Assembly: GCA_034387635.1 (NCBI GenBank)
Contig: JAOANU010000005.1
Location: forward strand, 1,240,001 to 1,304,000
Direction of reading: 5' to 3'
DNA length: 64,000 nt
Source: Rhodosporidiobolus odoratus
Lineage: Eukaryota > Basidiomycota > Microbotryomycetes > Sporidiobolales > Sporidiobolaceae
The position numbers and the translations under genes are program-made. Each line of letters begins with the position of its first letter. The first letter of the stretch is position 1. Below are positions 37,230 to 48,507 of the stretch, one piece after another. Under the pieces are notes generated by a model. The model was given only the letters and a program-made list of their open reading frames with translations. It had not been told where the DNA came from and searched no databases.

Positions 37230-37845
37230 CGACGGAGAGAGAGAAAGAGAGAGAGAGAGTGAAGAGAGCGACTCGGAGGGATGCAGGAGAACGTGATGAA
37301 ACGCGCTCAAAGTAGATGCACTGGGTTGTGTAAGGTGTGTAGGATTCAGGAAATAGTGAGTGATAAGCCAGGAGACTGTCACCAGCGCTCTGAACGGGGG
37401 ACAACGAGGGAGAGAGCAGATTCAAGTCGATCCGAATCTGGCTGCAGGACGCGCCTCGAGCAAAAACGCGTTCCCATCTCGCTAATTCTAGATCAGCCTC
37501 ACTCGATATTCCTGCGCCATGACGACTATCCTGCGAGTGCATCTTCCATTCCCGCTTCCAGCCCCGCTCGACTGGGCTCCCCTGCTTCCTCCTCGCTTTC
37601 CTCGCCCAGCGCGTTCACGTCGCGCCCTTGAGAAGGTCAGATCAACTTTCTCGCACTGTACAGCATCCCTGGAGAGCACAAGCAGGTGTAGAAATGTCAA
37701 CAAGGGTACTACAGTAAAGCCTTCAAAGCATCCGAGCACTACCCGACACCAAAAGCGCACTGCTGACGAAGAACAAACAATGAGAAAGGGGAGAAGGAAA
37801 AGGACGGGGGAAACGCATGCCCAACATTGTCCCGCGCGCACCGAC
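37230..37845. promoter_or_regulatory. Spacer with GA/CT microsatellite
   Basis: About 615 bp between two minus-strand genes, so it carries the promoter of the 34994-37229 gene. A purine run of GAGA repeats lies at about 37228-37262 next to that start codon, a common fungal 5' leader feature. No gene was seen. Confidence 0.5.
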
Positions 37846-40790
37846 TCATTCGCCGTCCACTGTCAGCCTCGCACGACCGGGCCCGTCGTGGTGCTCGACC
37901 GTTTCCCATCCGCCTTCCTCCCTGACTCCGTCTCTCCTCCGTACCCTCTCCTGCTCCACTTCGCTGACTGTTCCCGTCCTCTCCTCGTCGCGTTGCGCCC
38001 TTTCGGCAGCTCGCTCCTCTGACGGGCGAACAGGGGACTGCGAGGCCGGCGTCGATGAGCGGGACAGCTTTTGAGCGTCCCACGCGCGGCCGTTGATACG
38101 CGAAAGTTTCAACGCGGCGGACCGCGCGCGCTCTTCGTCAATGAGGCGCTGGAGCTGTTGACGTTGTAGAGGAAGGAGGGGATCAGTGAGACGCGGCAAA
38201 GAGGGCTTGACGTTAATGATGGAGACGCACCTCCTTAGTTCTCTCCTTCTTCTCCCTTTCTTCCCTCTGCTGCTTCTCTCGCTCTTCTCGTACCAGCTTC
38301 TCCAGCTCTTCACTTCGCTTCCGTTCCTCGGCCGCAACAGTTTCAAAAGCGAGGCGGTCGGCTTCGGCGGCCTAGGTCACGCAAGCGGTGAGGACATGAT
38401 GAGCACGTATGCGATCGGCAATTCAGGTGTACCGATACACTGACACGGAGAAAAGAAGAGCGCACCTCTCGCTTCCTTCTGATTTCCTCGTTCTTCTTCT
38501 TCATCTCGGCCATCAATGCCTCAATCTCCTCGGCCGTCTTTCGCTCCTATCGGATAGCGCAGCGTCAGTGACCGGTTACAGACAAGTGAGGCTTCGGAAA
38601 CGGGGACGGGGATGGGAGAACGCTGAGAGGGGCAGGCAATCCCGAGCGAGAATCGACGAACCTTCTTCAGTCCGCCTGTACCCTGCGCACGCTGACCCGC
38701 TCGGGGCGTAGAAGCACGAGAAGGCGGTCTGCTGTTGCTTACAGGCGAAGCGGACAATGCAGAAGTAGCGATCTATGGTGGAAAAAAGATTATTCCATGA
38801 ATACCTCGAAGAGAACGACAAAGAGGAAGCGCGTACGCCGCTGTGTGGTCTTTGCTGCTGCTCCTTATGGTGGGAATACCTGGAAGCGACTTCGGCCATT
38901 TTGGCGTCAATGGCTGCTAGCTTCGACCGACGCTCCTGTTGCGGAAGGGCATCACAGAGCGGAGGCGAACGGGAGGGTCAGAGGGGCAACCTTCCCTGTT
39001 TCTGCACCTTCTCGAAACAGGAGAGCAGAGAATACGTCGCGCACCTTGTCCGCCATAACCTCCTCCTCGCTCGACTCCAACTTCGGCTCAGCCTCCACTT
39101 CCTCCAAAAGCTCTTTGACCGCCTTCCTCCTCCTCACCGCTGCCTCTTGTTGCTTGTCGTACTTCGACTGAGCAGGCGTAGGCGCGTGCCTCGACCTCCC
39201 GGATCCGCTTGCCGACCCTGGTGCCATACTCGGACCTACTCCGGCGCTGGGGGCGGGAGAGGCGTGGCGTGACCTAGTTGCAGTCGAAGGAGTACGCACG
39301 CGAGGTGCTGAGCTCATGGCACTTGTTAGTACGGTAGTGTCAGAAGCGGAAGAGGTGACTATGGGGACGGCGAGAGGGAGATGAGGAGAGGCGACTTGCG
39401 AAGGTGAAGGATGATCTGACCCAGCTGTGTGTGGGGATTTGGGAGTCGCAATACTCGGAGAAGGCGACGAGACTGACGAAGATGGAGCGGTAGTAACAGC
39501 GAGAGCGATCAGACGAGTCGTCGGGGAGGCGGGTTGCGAGGGTTGCGAAGGAGCGAGAGGCGGAGAGGACTGGACCGCTGAGATCGTCGCTGCCACAGAA
39601 GGAGGGGGAGAAGGCGCGGAAAGCGCAGTTGCTTGGTAGGCTGGAGCGACCGCCGGCGCGGGAGTAGCCCACTTGGATGTCTGTGTCCCATTGCTGGGTT
39701 GTCGAGTCGTTCCAGCTCTGCCCGTTGTGGTAGCTGCCCTCGCCGCTTCGACTCCCGGGATCGCTGTTGCTGACGAGCGCGACGAAGCTGTTGCCGGCGA
39801 CGCGAGGAATGCACTTGTTTTGGATATTGTCGCCGGAGCAAGGGGAGCAACGGGAGGCGCCCCGGCATAGCCTAGAGCGTTGCTCTTGGGGGCCTTCAAT
39901 TTGTGGGCGGCGCAAAATTCGGAGCCACCTTGCGCCCAGTTCGAGATTGGCTATGGTCAAGAAATAATCGGGTCAGATCTAGCCGCAAGGCAATGGAGAG
40001 AAGCATCGGGAACGCACCTTGAAATCTGTACCATCTCGGGGATCAGCGGCTCTCTGGCTGTAGACCTCGAAAGGGCCCTGGATAATCGGTTGACGAGGCC
40101 TGCTAGGCGAGGCTGTGGAGAGATCCGCGTGTAGCGTTCTGGGTTCGGGCGTCGACCCCACGGCGAGATGAGGGGGAGGGGGACGGGTCAGGAAGGGCGT
40201 CGTAGGTTTCGTTTGATAGGGCGGAAGAGGGGCGGAGGCTGTAGCTGCTGCAGGAGACGATGGGGCGGAAGCAGAAGAGGACGATGGAGAAGGCGGGGCA
40301 TCGGGATCGTAACTGCCGTACTGGGTCCCAACGATCTCTGTTGTGCGAGGACGGAATACTGAAGTGCTTGGTGCAGTCTGCGCCGTTCCCGCCGGCTGTC
40401 CGTTCCCGTCGACAACGCCATTGCCGTCCATGAAGAGCTTTAGCTCCTGCTGATCCTGCTCTTTCGCCAGGGCCGCCGCCTTAAGTGCGCGTCTAGGGTT
40501 GACAACGTGCTTCGTATTGGTAGTGGTGGTCTCGTCATGCACGACCACTTGTGCGGTGTTCTGTTGAGGAGCGGGCACCACTCCGTTGCCCCAGCCCTTT
40601 CCGACGCCTCGCGACTCGGCGGCTGCTCCTGAGCGTTGCGGTTCTGTCGGGTATGCACACGTCGGTCAGCGAGGGGTGCTAGGCGAGAGCAAGAGGAGGA
40701 CTAACTGAAGGCGGCAGTTCCTCCGGCTCTGGCAAAGGCGGCGGCTTCTGTGCGCGAGCGTACGCCGGGTGATCGCCTCGGTGGAGCCAT
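37846..40790 (-). CDS. Large low-complexity protein with C-terminal charged coiled coil
   Basis: ATG 40790 gives MAPPRRSPGVRSRTEAAAFA, followed by VVPAPQQNTAQVVVHDETTT and RRALKAAALAKEQDQQELKL. After an intron near 39970 comes an exon starting LKAPKSNALGYAGAPPVAPL and rich in Ala/Ser/Pro/Thr. Then KYDKQQEAAVRRRKAVKELL and ELLEEVEAEPKLESSEEEV begin a charged coil that continues through several short exons (EAAEADRLAFETVAAEERKR, SEELEKLVREEREKQQREER, LIDEERARSAALKLSRINGR) and ends ARLTVDGE at 37846. The coil is Glu/Arg/Lys-rich and likely a long helix. No catalytic domain is visible. It is divergent from SKP1 with about 140 bp between starts. Confidence 0.6.
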
Positions 40791-40933
40791 CTGCTAGCAA
40801 TGTAGTCGGTCGTATTGCGCCTGGTGTTCGACGAGAGGGAATCGAGTTGAACTTTGAATTAACGTCTCTCTCTCTCATTCTCCCTCCTCATTGCATACCG
40901 GAACACACACCCTTCTCACACAGTAATACAACA

Positions 40934-42197
40934 ATGGCAGCTGCAACTGGAGGCAAAGTCACCCTTACCACTTCCGACTCCGAGTCCTTCGACGTCGAAC
41001 GTGATGTTGCCCACCGCTCTGTCTTGATCCGCAACATGTTGGAAGGAACGTCACATCCCTGAGCACAACTCTCTCTTGTCCCCACTCCCCTTCCCTCTAC
41101 TCTCCTGCCTGTCTCGCTTGACTGCCACTCGAGCGGGAACTGCCTCTCCCCCGACATCTCCACTTCCTCTCCCGCTCGAACTACACTGACTGACTTGCTT
41201 AACATGTGCAGATGTCGGCGAGTCTGACCAGCCCATCCCCCTCCCCAACGTCGCTGCCAACGTCCTCAAGAAGGTGACTTGACCTTCTTTCCCTTTTTCT
41301 GGCGGTCGGGCCTTTCAACCTCCGCTCTCTTTCAACTCGAATCGGACTCGACTGTGGGTCAGAGCTGATGCTGACGCGCAAGCCTTGCTATCCGGCAGGT
41401 TCTTGAGTGGTGCGAGCACCACAAGAAGGACCCGGAGCCTCTCGCCGAGGACCTCGACGACTCGAGGCGTAAGACGACCGAGATCAGCGATTGGGACGCC
41501 AAGTGTACGTTACCTCGCATTCTCTGTCTATGCCGGAGCCGCTGCTGACGGTCTCCCTCTTCCGCATTGTCCTGGCACTTCTATGTATGCACATCTTGAC
41601 ATCGTCTCCTTCCGCGTCTTTTTCTATGTACCTCTTCTCCTCTACGGCTCGCTCCCCCTCTCTACTCTGCTCGTGGCGGCGTCAACGCCGAGCAGTCATC
41701 CAGGTCGACCAGGAGATGCTGTTTGAGATCATCCTTGCCGCCAACTACCTCGACATTAAGCCTCTGCTGTCAGTTTACCCTGTTTCTTTGCCATGTGCAA
41801 TCGCTGATTCATTCTATCTTGCAGTGACGTCGGCTGCAAGACTGTTGCCAACATGATCAAGGGCAAGCAGCCGGAGGAGATTCGCAAGCTCGTGCGTTCT
41901 TTCGCATTGCTCCGCCTCTCGATGCTTCGCCCACGCTCCGATGCCACTTCCCGAGTCCACCCCTATTGCCATTATGGTCTACTGACGCTCGCATACTTCC
42001 TGCCACACACCTCGGGCCTCCCTCGTCAAAACCGCCTCAAAACCTTCTCGACCGGCCTCAGTTCAACATCGTAAACGATTTCACGCCCGAGGAAGAGGCG
42101 CAGATCAAGAAAGAGAACGAATGGGCTGAAGAGTCTGCTCCCTTCTTCCTCCCTCTTTTTTGCCTCGCTGACCTCCCCTCTTCTTTTCAGCCGTTGA
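40934..42197 (+). CDS. SKP1: SKP1, SCF ubiquitin-ligase adaptor
   Basis: Links F-box proteins to CUL1. Seven exons (40934-41045, 41212-41273, 41399-41504, 41696-41768, 41825-41891, 42062-42132, 42191-42197) total 498 nt, exactly 165 residues plus stop. Motifs: [120 protein letters not shown]. The first intron must begin GAACGT at 41046 rather than GTACGT: using the nearby GT at 41050 breaks the frame, while exon 1 ending at 41045 gives the conserved LEDVGESD junction. So either a GA-AG intron, a donor mutation or a base error is present. The last exon is only 7 nt. A relic second copy of the last two exons lies at 47922-48507. Confidence 0.93.
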
Positions 42198-42406
42198 TTT
42201 CGTTTTTCTCCCCTTTCGCTTGTTTCCTCTCCCTCTCTCCCTCTGTCTTTTGTGTTTTCCCTTTCCTTCCTCGCTTGAATTGAGTCGAAACGAAGTGCTT
42301 TCCCCCTCTGGGAAAAGAAAGGGAAAGAAAGAAAGAGACGATTCAACCAATTTGAGAATAAAAGCTAGGTACTACGTGTGATTGAAGATGAGCAAGGCAC
42401 AGACCA

Positions 42407-43112
42407 CAGCAGGGACACCCTATAAGGAACACATTGGTTTGAGGGATCTTTGTTCCTTACAGAGTGGCATTTATTACAAAGGTTGACCTATACCAAATTG
42501 TAGCCCTTGCTCTGATTCCTCGACAACTTGTCTCTGTTCTGCGCTGGCTAGTGTACAGACTGAGGAAACTGAGCTTGGAGTTGGGAAGGTTGTATCTTAC
42601 TAAGTCTCGCCGGGTAAGGCGTAAGTGCGGAGAGAAAGGAAAGTCCGAGGTCGAGGGTTCGAACCCGGTTCACTCCACTATCTCGAGACTTTTTCAAAGT
42701 GCCTACAAAGACTGTCACAGCTTGAGTACAATGCTTGCAAGCCTTTAAGCATCGAGACAAGGCAGAGGTATAGATGAGAGGAGAAAGAGAGAAGCAAAAA
42801 GAAGGTTCACTCTTCTTGGCCCGTGCGTGATTTGAACCGGCTAGTTGTTATGGAGGCCAAAAAGCGGGCTCAGCCACAATAAAAGAACATCTGTCGATTG
42901 CCAATTGCACTATTGGTTTAGTACATACAGTTTTTCTTTAATAGCGTGTCATGCTGTGACCTGGTAGAACAAACTTTTGCCCCCCTCAGCCGTTTGTTCC
43001 CTATAGGGCTGTTTTGATCCTGGCACCATACAACGGGCATGGGAAACTGACTTTCTGGTTCTAACAGAGTGGCATTTTTTATAGGGATGGTTGTTATAGA
43101 GGGTCCCTACTG
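42407..43112. mobile_element. Putative nonautonomous DNA transposon (pogo/Tc1-like MITE)
   Basis: The left end reads CAGCAGGGACACCCTATAAG inward, and the right end, read inward on the other strand, CAGTAGGGACCCTCTATAAC. These imperfect terminal inverted repeats resemble pogo/Fot1-type ends by their CAG...CCTCTATAA pattern (from memory of the family). A 13-14 bp phrase ACAGAGTGGCATTT occurs near both ends in direct orientation. No transposase ORF is present in the ~706 bp. The right flank is TA; the left flank is CA, so a target duplication is not intact. It lies ~210 bp after the SKP1 stop. Confidence 0.6.
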
Positions 43113-43327
43113 TACTAGGGGTGCACAGCTCAGGCATTGAAGCAGAAGTTCACCACCTCTGTACGCCCACCCTCTTTTCGCCTATCCTGCGCGCGCGTGA
43201 TATATGTTCCGCTGACTTTGTTTTGCTCCGGCTTGACATGAGCAAAGGGGCAGTCATCACACGAGGCCCTTTGCCAACAGCTCACTTGGGACTGTGTAGA
43301 AAGACAGTGTCCTTACGACCTCAACAA

Positions 43328-46300
43328 GATGCTTGAGAGGCTAGACCGCAAGCTCCCACACCGTCCAGGTGACTTGCCCTTCACTCCAGACCAGGCTCGT
43401 GAACAGGTACATGCCGATTGTGCACCATTTCCCCTCCATGCCTCTGAATCTTTCTGCTGACCTCTTGCTCTCTGCAGTCAAACACATCGAGCAGGCCGAA
43501 GGTTTCTATGCCAAACCAGGACCCTTCAACTTCTAATCCCGCAACCGCAACCAACCTTGTCGGAGTAAATTCACATCGCGAGCCTGATTCCCTTGCTTGG
43601 TCTCGCAGTGCTCCTGACCCTCCTTTCCTTTCCACTCACTCTACATTCCGCAGTCTCTATACTCCACGGTCTTGATACTCCAACTGCCTCAAAAGTGCTC
43701 GTCTTGATCAGCCTTACTGAAATGCGCCTTCCTCCGCTGACATTTCCACCCTCCCCCACACTGACCCTTTCCACCCGGCTCCAATTCCTCCTGCTCCTTG
43801 TCTGCCCCCCCAGCTTACACCACTCAGTCAGCAATGTCAGCGTACCAAACATCCCACACGCCCGACCCTGGCTGCAGTGTTCAGCCAACGATTCCTGCAG
43901 CCACTTCCACCTCCGCTGCCCCTTCAACTTCCTCTTCCGCCGGCTTCGTGACCTCTTTGGCAACTTCAGTCTCGGCCTCGTCTTCTAAACGCCCAAGCTC
44001 TTTCTCCGCCACCACATCCAGCAGCCTCAAGAAGCCTCGCTTCGCTGCGCCCGTTCAACCCTCTTTCGTTGCCGGCCTCCTCACACTCGCCCAAATGTCC
44101 AACTGGATGGCGAGCCATCCCACCGACGTCCGCAAGTACACAACTACCGAGCTCAACCAGACGCTTGAGGTTCACAAGGATTCCTTCTGGTGGAGCAGTG
44201 ACGGATGGCCCGCTCTTCCCCCTTCAGTGAAGGTTTGTCCGCCTGTCTCTTTGCCCCTGCTTGATCTTTCCCCGGTATATATGCTGAATTCCGTTTGCTG
44301 TAGAGCAAACTCGAGGAACAAGTCAAGTGGCTGGCCGTGGCTCTACGCAAAAAGGATCGATACGCCGCTCAAGAAGGTCAGCTATTCCTTTCCTTTCTCT
44401 CCTTCTTTTCCTTGACCTGACGAGCTTACTGTCTTGACCCCCCCAGACGGCCTCCTGCGCCGCATGCTCTACTTGTCTCAGTTCACCGCGCACTGGCACC
44501 CTTTCTGCCCCAAACAAGAAGGGCACAAAAGGACTTCTCCCCAAGCTCTTGTCAACGACCTCGGGTTCCTTCGCCACCTCTTCCCTCATCTCACTACCGA
44601 CCTTGATCAAATCGACAGTGTCGACTGGAGGACAGCTACTCTTGGCTGCCGCAGGACGGAGGCGGATGATCAGTTTGGCAACCTCATTGGTCTCGCCTCT
44701 TTATGCTGCGTCAACGCGGTGCGGGACCCTCGCATTGTGCGGGTCTCTTCTCTGCGCGGTGTTGCTAAGACTGCGTCGGTGAATCGTTTGGATGCCATCA
44801 AGACATCAACCGCTTGGGCGCCCGTCCGCGACACCCTCAAGCAAGACATCCATCGCGCCCTCGCTATCGCATATCACAACTTCCCAGACATCCCTCTCAA
44901 CTGCTACGGTGTCACAGTCCAGTTTCTCGAGCCCTCGCCCTTCCTCAATCTTATTACCACCACCGCCGCCCAAGAGCCTTCCACTGGGCGCCTCACCATG
45001 AAGGAGGGTGTACGGTTCTCTGTCACTTCTCTCGGGTCAAAGCGGACGGAGGCTCAAGTCAGTCTCATTGCCGACTATCGCGCCGACTTTGACCTGTCTG
45101 GTGTTTCTCGCAAAGAGACCGCCTCAGCCACCCCCTCTAAGTTCACGGTGAGCTTCCTTCCACTCCTGTCTCCCTCTTGTCCTTGGCTAATTTTACCTCC
45201 CTTCTCCCTATCCCTTCCAGTCCTCCTTCCTTGGTCGAGTCAATTGCACTTCAGTCCCAGAAGAGCTATCAAAGGCTATGGCTGACTTCCATGTCAGGTA
45301 CAATGCCATCTCTGAACTCTGTCTGATCCCCTCCGGGGATCAGACTTCCGGAGGGGATCAGACTTTGATCGAGATGCAAAGCGGTGGTATTGTTGAGGTT
45401 AATCAGAACGAGAACATGAATGTGCTTTCAGTGTGTTCGGTACGTTTTCAGCTGTCTCTCCTCCTCCGCCCTTTCTCTCACTGACCTCCTCGCTTCCTTC
45501 TTCCCGTTCCGTTTCCTCCACACCTACAGGAACTCGATGAAGCCCTCTTCGCCTTATACGCCCCGGTCCTAGAACAGTACATCCGGCGTGCAAACGGTGA
45601 CTTCTACGTCCCCATCGACCATTGCTCTCCGGATCACCCTCAGCTCTCCCAACCTTGCCAAGCTCGTCTTGCGCGAGGCCAACAAGTCAAGTCGGGGATC
45701 ATCTGCTTGGACATCCCTCCAGGCGCATCAACGGAACAGGCCAAGGTGGGCGGCAAAGGAAAGACCCGCGTAGAGGCAGGCAAGGGCAAGGGTAAGGGCA
45801 AGGGAACAAGTAAGGATTACGCTACCACCAAGACAATGGAGCCCAAGATTGGAGAAATTGTAAAGGAGAAGGCACGTTTGGGGGCATTCAGTGTGGTGGG
45901 TAGTGCAGTTGAAGAGAATGAGAAAGGTGCGCATGGCGGACAAGATCAGGTGCGCCCAGCTCCACAATCTCTTGTCGTGAATCTGCTTAGCATCTTCAAG
46001 TCCAATTGACTTACTCTTGCCCTCTGCACAACTTTGTTTTGTGTTCCCTTGCCCATTACCCCTTTTGATGCCTTCCTCTTTCAGATGTGGCGACCCTTCG
46101 AGCTGTTGCGCCGCGTGGACCTCACCAACATCAGCAACGCCGTTGTCACTGCCGTCCTTGGTGCACTCAGCTCCTTGCCCAACGATTGGACCGGCATAAT
46201 CTCCACCACCGCCGCCTTCAGTCCCACCCTTTTGCAGGAAAATTACTATCTAATCAAAGTCTGTCTACACTCACATCGTCCCTGTCTGACCCGCGACTCT

Positions 46301-47203
46301 CCTGAGCCATTTGTCGCACACAGGTCCTCCTCTCTTCCTACGTCAATGCAGGCGTTGTCCCCGGCTATCTTGCCAAGCAGCTCTTCCAGCTCTGCCAGCT
46401 CACCATTGCCATTTCTGCCGCAGCCAAGCGACCCGCTTCATGGTTGCTCGCAGCCGACATCGTCATGCGCAAGCAGCTCGCCAGCGCCGACTTTCCAACG
46501 AGAGACGCTCCCATTCTCGCTCGGGTCATCAGCGAGGCCCTTCTTCGATTGCGCCCCATGTTGATGGTAGCAGTGTACTGGAGCGACTCTACTGTGCGTT
46601 TCTTTCCTTCTTCCCTGTTTCTTCTCTGCTCCTTCCGCCTCTTTGTCAGATCTTGTACTGACTTTGCCTTGTAGTTTGACTGCTCCACTCTCGAAGGCCC
46701 ACCCGCAGCCCGGATCGCCCACTTCAATCGCTGCTTTGAAGCGCAGCATGGCCATTGTGCAAGATTGACTTGTGAATACGACTTGGATCCCTCGCGCCGC
46801 CCTGACAAGTCGGCTCGAGACAAGGACTCGACTACCTACTCTGCTACGATCGGGCGTCTAGGTCTGCTACGCGAGCTCGTCAAGGACGACATGCGCCTCC
46901 CTGAAGGGTACACCTCGTGTGCATTTGGCGCTGGACCATGCCCATCAGCGCTTGTCGCTGTTCGTCCTCTCCTTCTATCGGCACATTTTGTATTGACCTG
47001 CTTCTGCTTGACAGTTTGGCGTCTCAACTGCGACTCGGGCTTGTCTACCCTTCTCAGGTAAAGTCGAGCACGCAACCTGCAAGCCCCGTCGCGACTGCCT
47101 TGGCTGGCATGAGACATTATCGTTGGGCACCGTTGCAGTCTTGCTCCCTTACACCAAAAATGTCGGAGAGGACACGGACAAGGAGCAGGAGGACGCGCTT
47201 TGA
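43328..47203 (+). CDS. Unrecognised large multi-exon gene in mobile-element island
   Basis: Start uncertain; an early candidate exon is MLERLDRKLPHRPGDLPFTP at about 43328. Better-supported exons: SSAGFVTSLATSVSASSSKR, QPSFVAGLLTLAQMSNWMAS and HKDSFWWSSDGWPALPPSVK (43800-44230); KLEEQVKWLAVALRKKDRYA (44310); a long exon 44450-45147 with LVNDLGFLRHLFPHLTTDLD, LGCRRTEADDQFGNLIGLAS and YHNFPDIPLNCYGVTVQFLE; then MADFHVRYNAISELCLIPSG, ELDEALFALYAPVLEQYIRR, PFELLRRVDLTNISNAVVTA, DIVMRKQLASADFPTRDAPI, FDCSTLEGPPAARIAHFNRC, and a last exon with FGVSTATRACLPFSGKVEHA ending TDKEQEDAL at 47203. I recognise no domain, no RNase H, integrase or transposase motif. It might be a host orphan or a transposon-encoded protein. 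Composition looks less GC-rich than the neighbours. Confidence 0.5.
45331..45365 (+). repeat. Short tandem duplication inside unknown gene
   Basis: Two adjacent near-identical units (TCCGGGGATCAGACTT and CCGGAGGGGATCAGACTT) encode SGDQTSGGDQT. The copies are in frame, so the duplication lengthens a loop without breaking the gene. Confidence 0.7.
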
Positions 47204-47921
47204 GTACACCTGTTTGGTCCATTCCTCCCAGTCAATTCCTTCAACTGACTGACCGGTAATCCAGGTTATCTTCCAGCATCTTTTCCGGTTCATATTCATT
47301 TTAGCCAATATGCTCTCTCGCTTTTATCCCGTTTCTCCGCTCACTGTCACTGCAATCTGAGCCTTGTCCACCACCGAGGCACTGTCCCTTGCACATAGTA
47401 CCTGTTTTTTTCTTCTTCTTCAGATCGCTTAAACGATTCAAGGTTGTGTACTTGTTCATATCGCACTTGCCCGGTACACAAAGAGGCTACGCTCCATTGA
47501 CACGTGTATAGTGCTCTCATTTTGTGATGCGTGTGTTTCCTGAGGCAAGCTCATTTCGTCCAAAAGAGAATCAACTGCACCAAGATTGACCTTTGCAATC
47601 GCTTGGTGTCAAGTCCTTGCCCTCCCGCCAGCCTACCTACCTTTTGACTCGAGTGCACAAGGGGGCCCTACAGGCAAGCAAACAAGAGCAGACTCAAAAG
47701 GCGAATATACTTTTGACACTGGGGTTGGAGCGTGTATGCCGACCCTCCTCCATCTCTTCCTGCTCAATTTTGCTGACCCGTCGCTCTCCTTTCCTTGTGG
47801 CATTCCTCAGCCCTCCCATGAATCGATGCATTGAGCGCCCTACATAAACTCCTCCACACCAATCACCCTGCTTGTCTGCCTTGTTGCACCACTTCCCTTT
47901 CTTTTTGTCTACCTCCTCCAG
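47204..47921. other. Spacer, no gene seen
   Basis: About 720 bp between the unknown gene and the SKP1 relic. It looks AT-rich relative to the window and contains T-rich runs. I searched for the missing upstream SKP1 exons (IKGK..PEEIR, QVDQEML) and found none. Confidence 0.45.
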
Positions 47922-48507
47922 TTCAGCATTGTCAACGGCTTCACCCCGGAAGAGGAAGCCCAAATTAAGAAGGAGAACAAATGGGCGGAGGAGTGCGTTA
48001 CTGTTTCTCCCCTTCAAAAGGAAGAATCCGCTGATACTTGGCCATAGTCCCGCAGAGTATGCCTTGCTGGTCTCTCGGGGATCGCCGGGGCTCGAGGCTC
48101 AAGTCTCTGATCACTCGGGCTGCTCGAGCTCTGGTCCCAAAACATCCCCGGCAAAGCAGAGCCAGAAAGACCGGGTTTTCCCGAGTAAGAAAGGCAAAAA
48201 TTAAGGTAGAAAGGCTATTCTGTGGCCTATCCTTGCTCCTGAAGGGTTTTAGCAACTGGCAGTCTTGTTACAATGTCCTCAGCAATCGTAGAAGAGGCCT
48301 AGAGACTTTGAAAGTGCATTGGAATCAACTTTCTGTCCCCAGCCTCGGCCAAACTCCTGTTTGGGAGGAGCCCGGACTGCTCGGGCTGCTCGGGTCCCAA
48401 CCCCGAGCAATTTCCCGCCGCCAAAAGTGGCTATATCCCCGAACCTGCCAGGGTTGCTCGGGAGACTCGGGCTTGGGTGGCATACTCTATGATCCTGCAG
48501 CCGCTAA
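47922..48507 (+). pseudogene. Orphan last two exons of a second SKP1 (5' part missing)
   Basis: The exon 47922-47992 is 71 nt, the same length as SKP1 exon 6 (42062-42132), has an acceptor (CTCCAG) and a donor (GTGCGT), and reads [23 protein letters not shown]. Against SKP1 it differs in 16 of 23 full codons, of which only three change the amino acid (N to S, D to G, E to K). After the intron, CTGCAG|CCGCTAA at 48501-48507 restores Asp-Arg-stop, as in SKP1. The intron contains the MITE-like element 48054-48488. No upstream SKP1 exons are found, so this is a truncated paralog. Confidence 0.75.
48054..48488. mobile_element. Putative MITE-like element in intron of SKP1 relic
   Basis: A perfect 10-bp terminal inverted repeat (AGAGTATGCC at 48054; GGCATACTCT ending 48488) bounds 435 bp. 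Inward of the TIRs both ends carry related CTCGGG/CCCGAG-rich sequence, so the ends could fold back as a hairpin. No ORF of note lies inside. Target-site duplication is not obvious. The element lies between the donor at 47993 and the CTGCAG acceptor ending at 48500. Confidence 0.55.

Noticed and set aside
41046..41053. Alternative SKP1 donor at GTCACA (41050)
   Set aside because: Adds four bases to exon 1 and shifts the frame; the sum of exons is then not a multiple of three.
42590..42680. tRNA gene suggested by GGTTCGAACCC
   Set aside because: T-stem pairing, acceptor stem and D arm cannot be formed; kept only as a box-B-like motif within the MITE.
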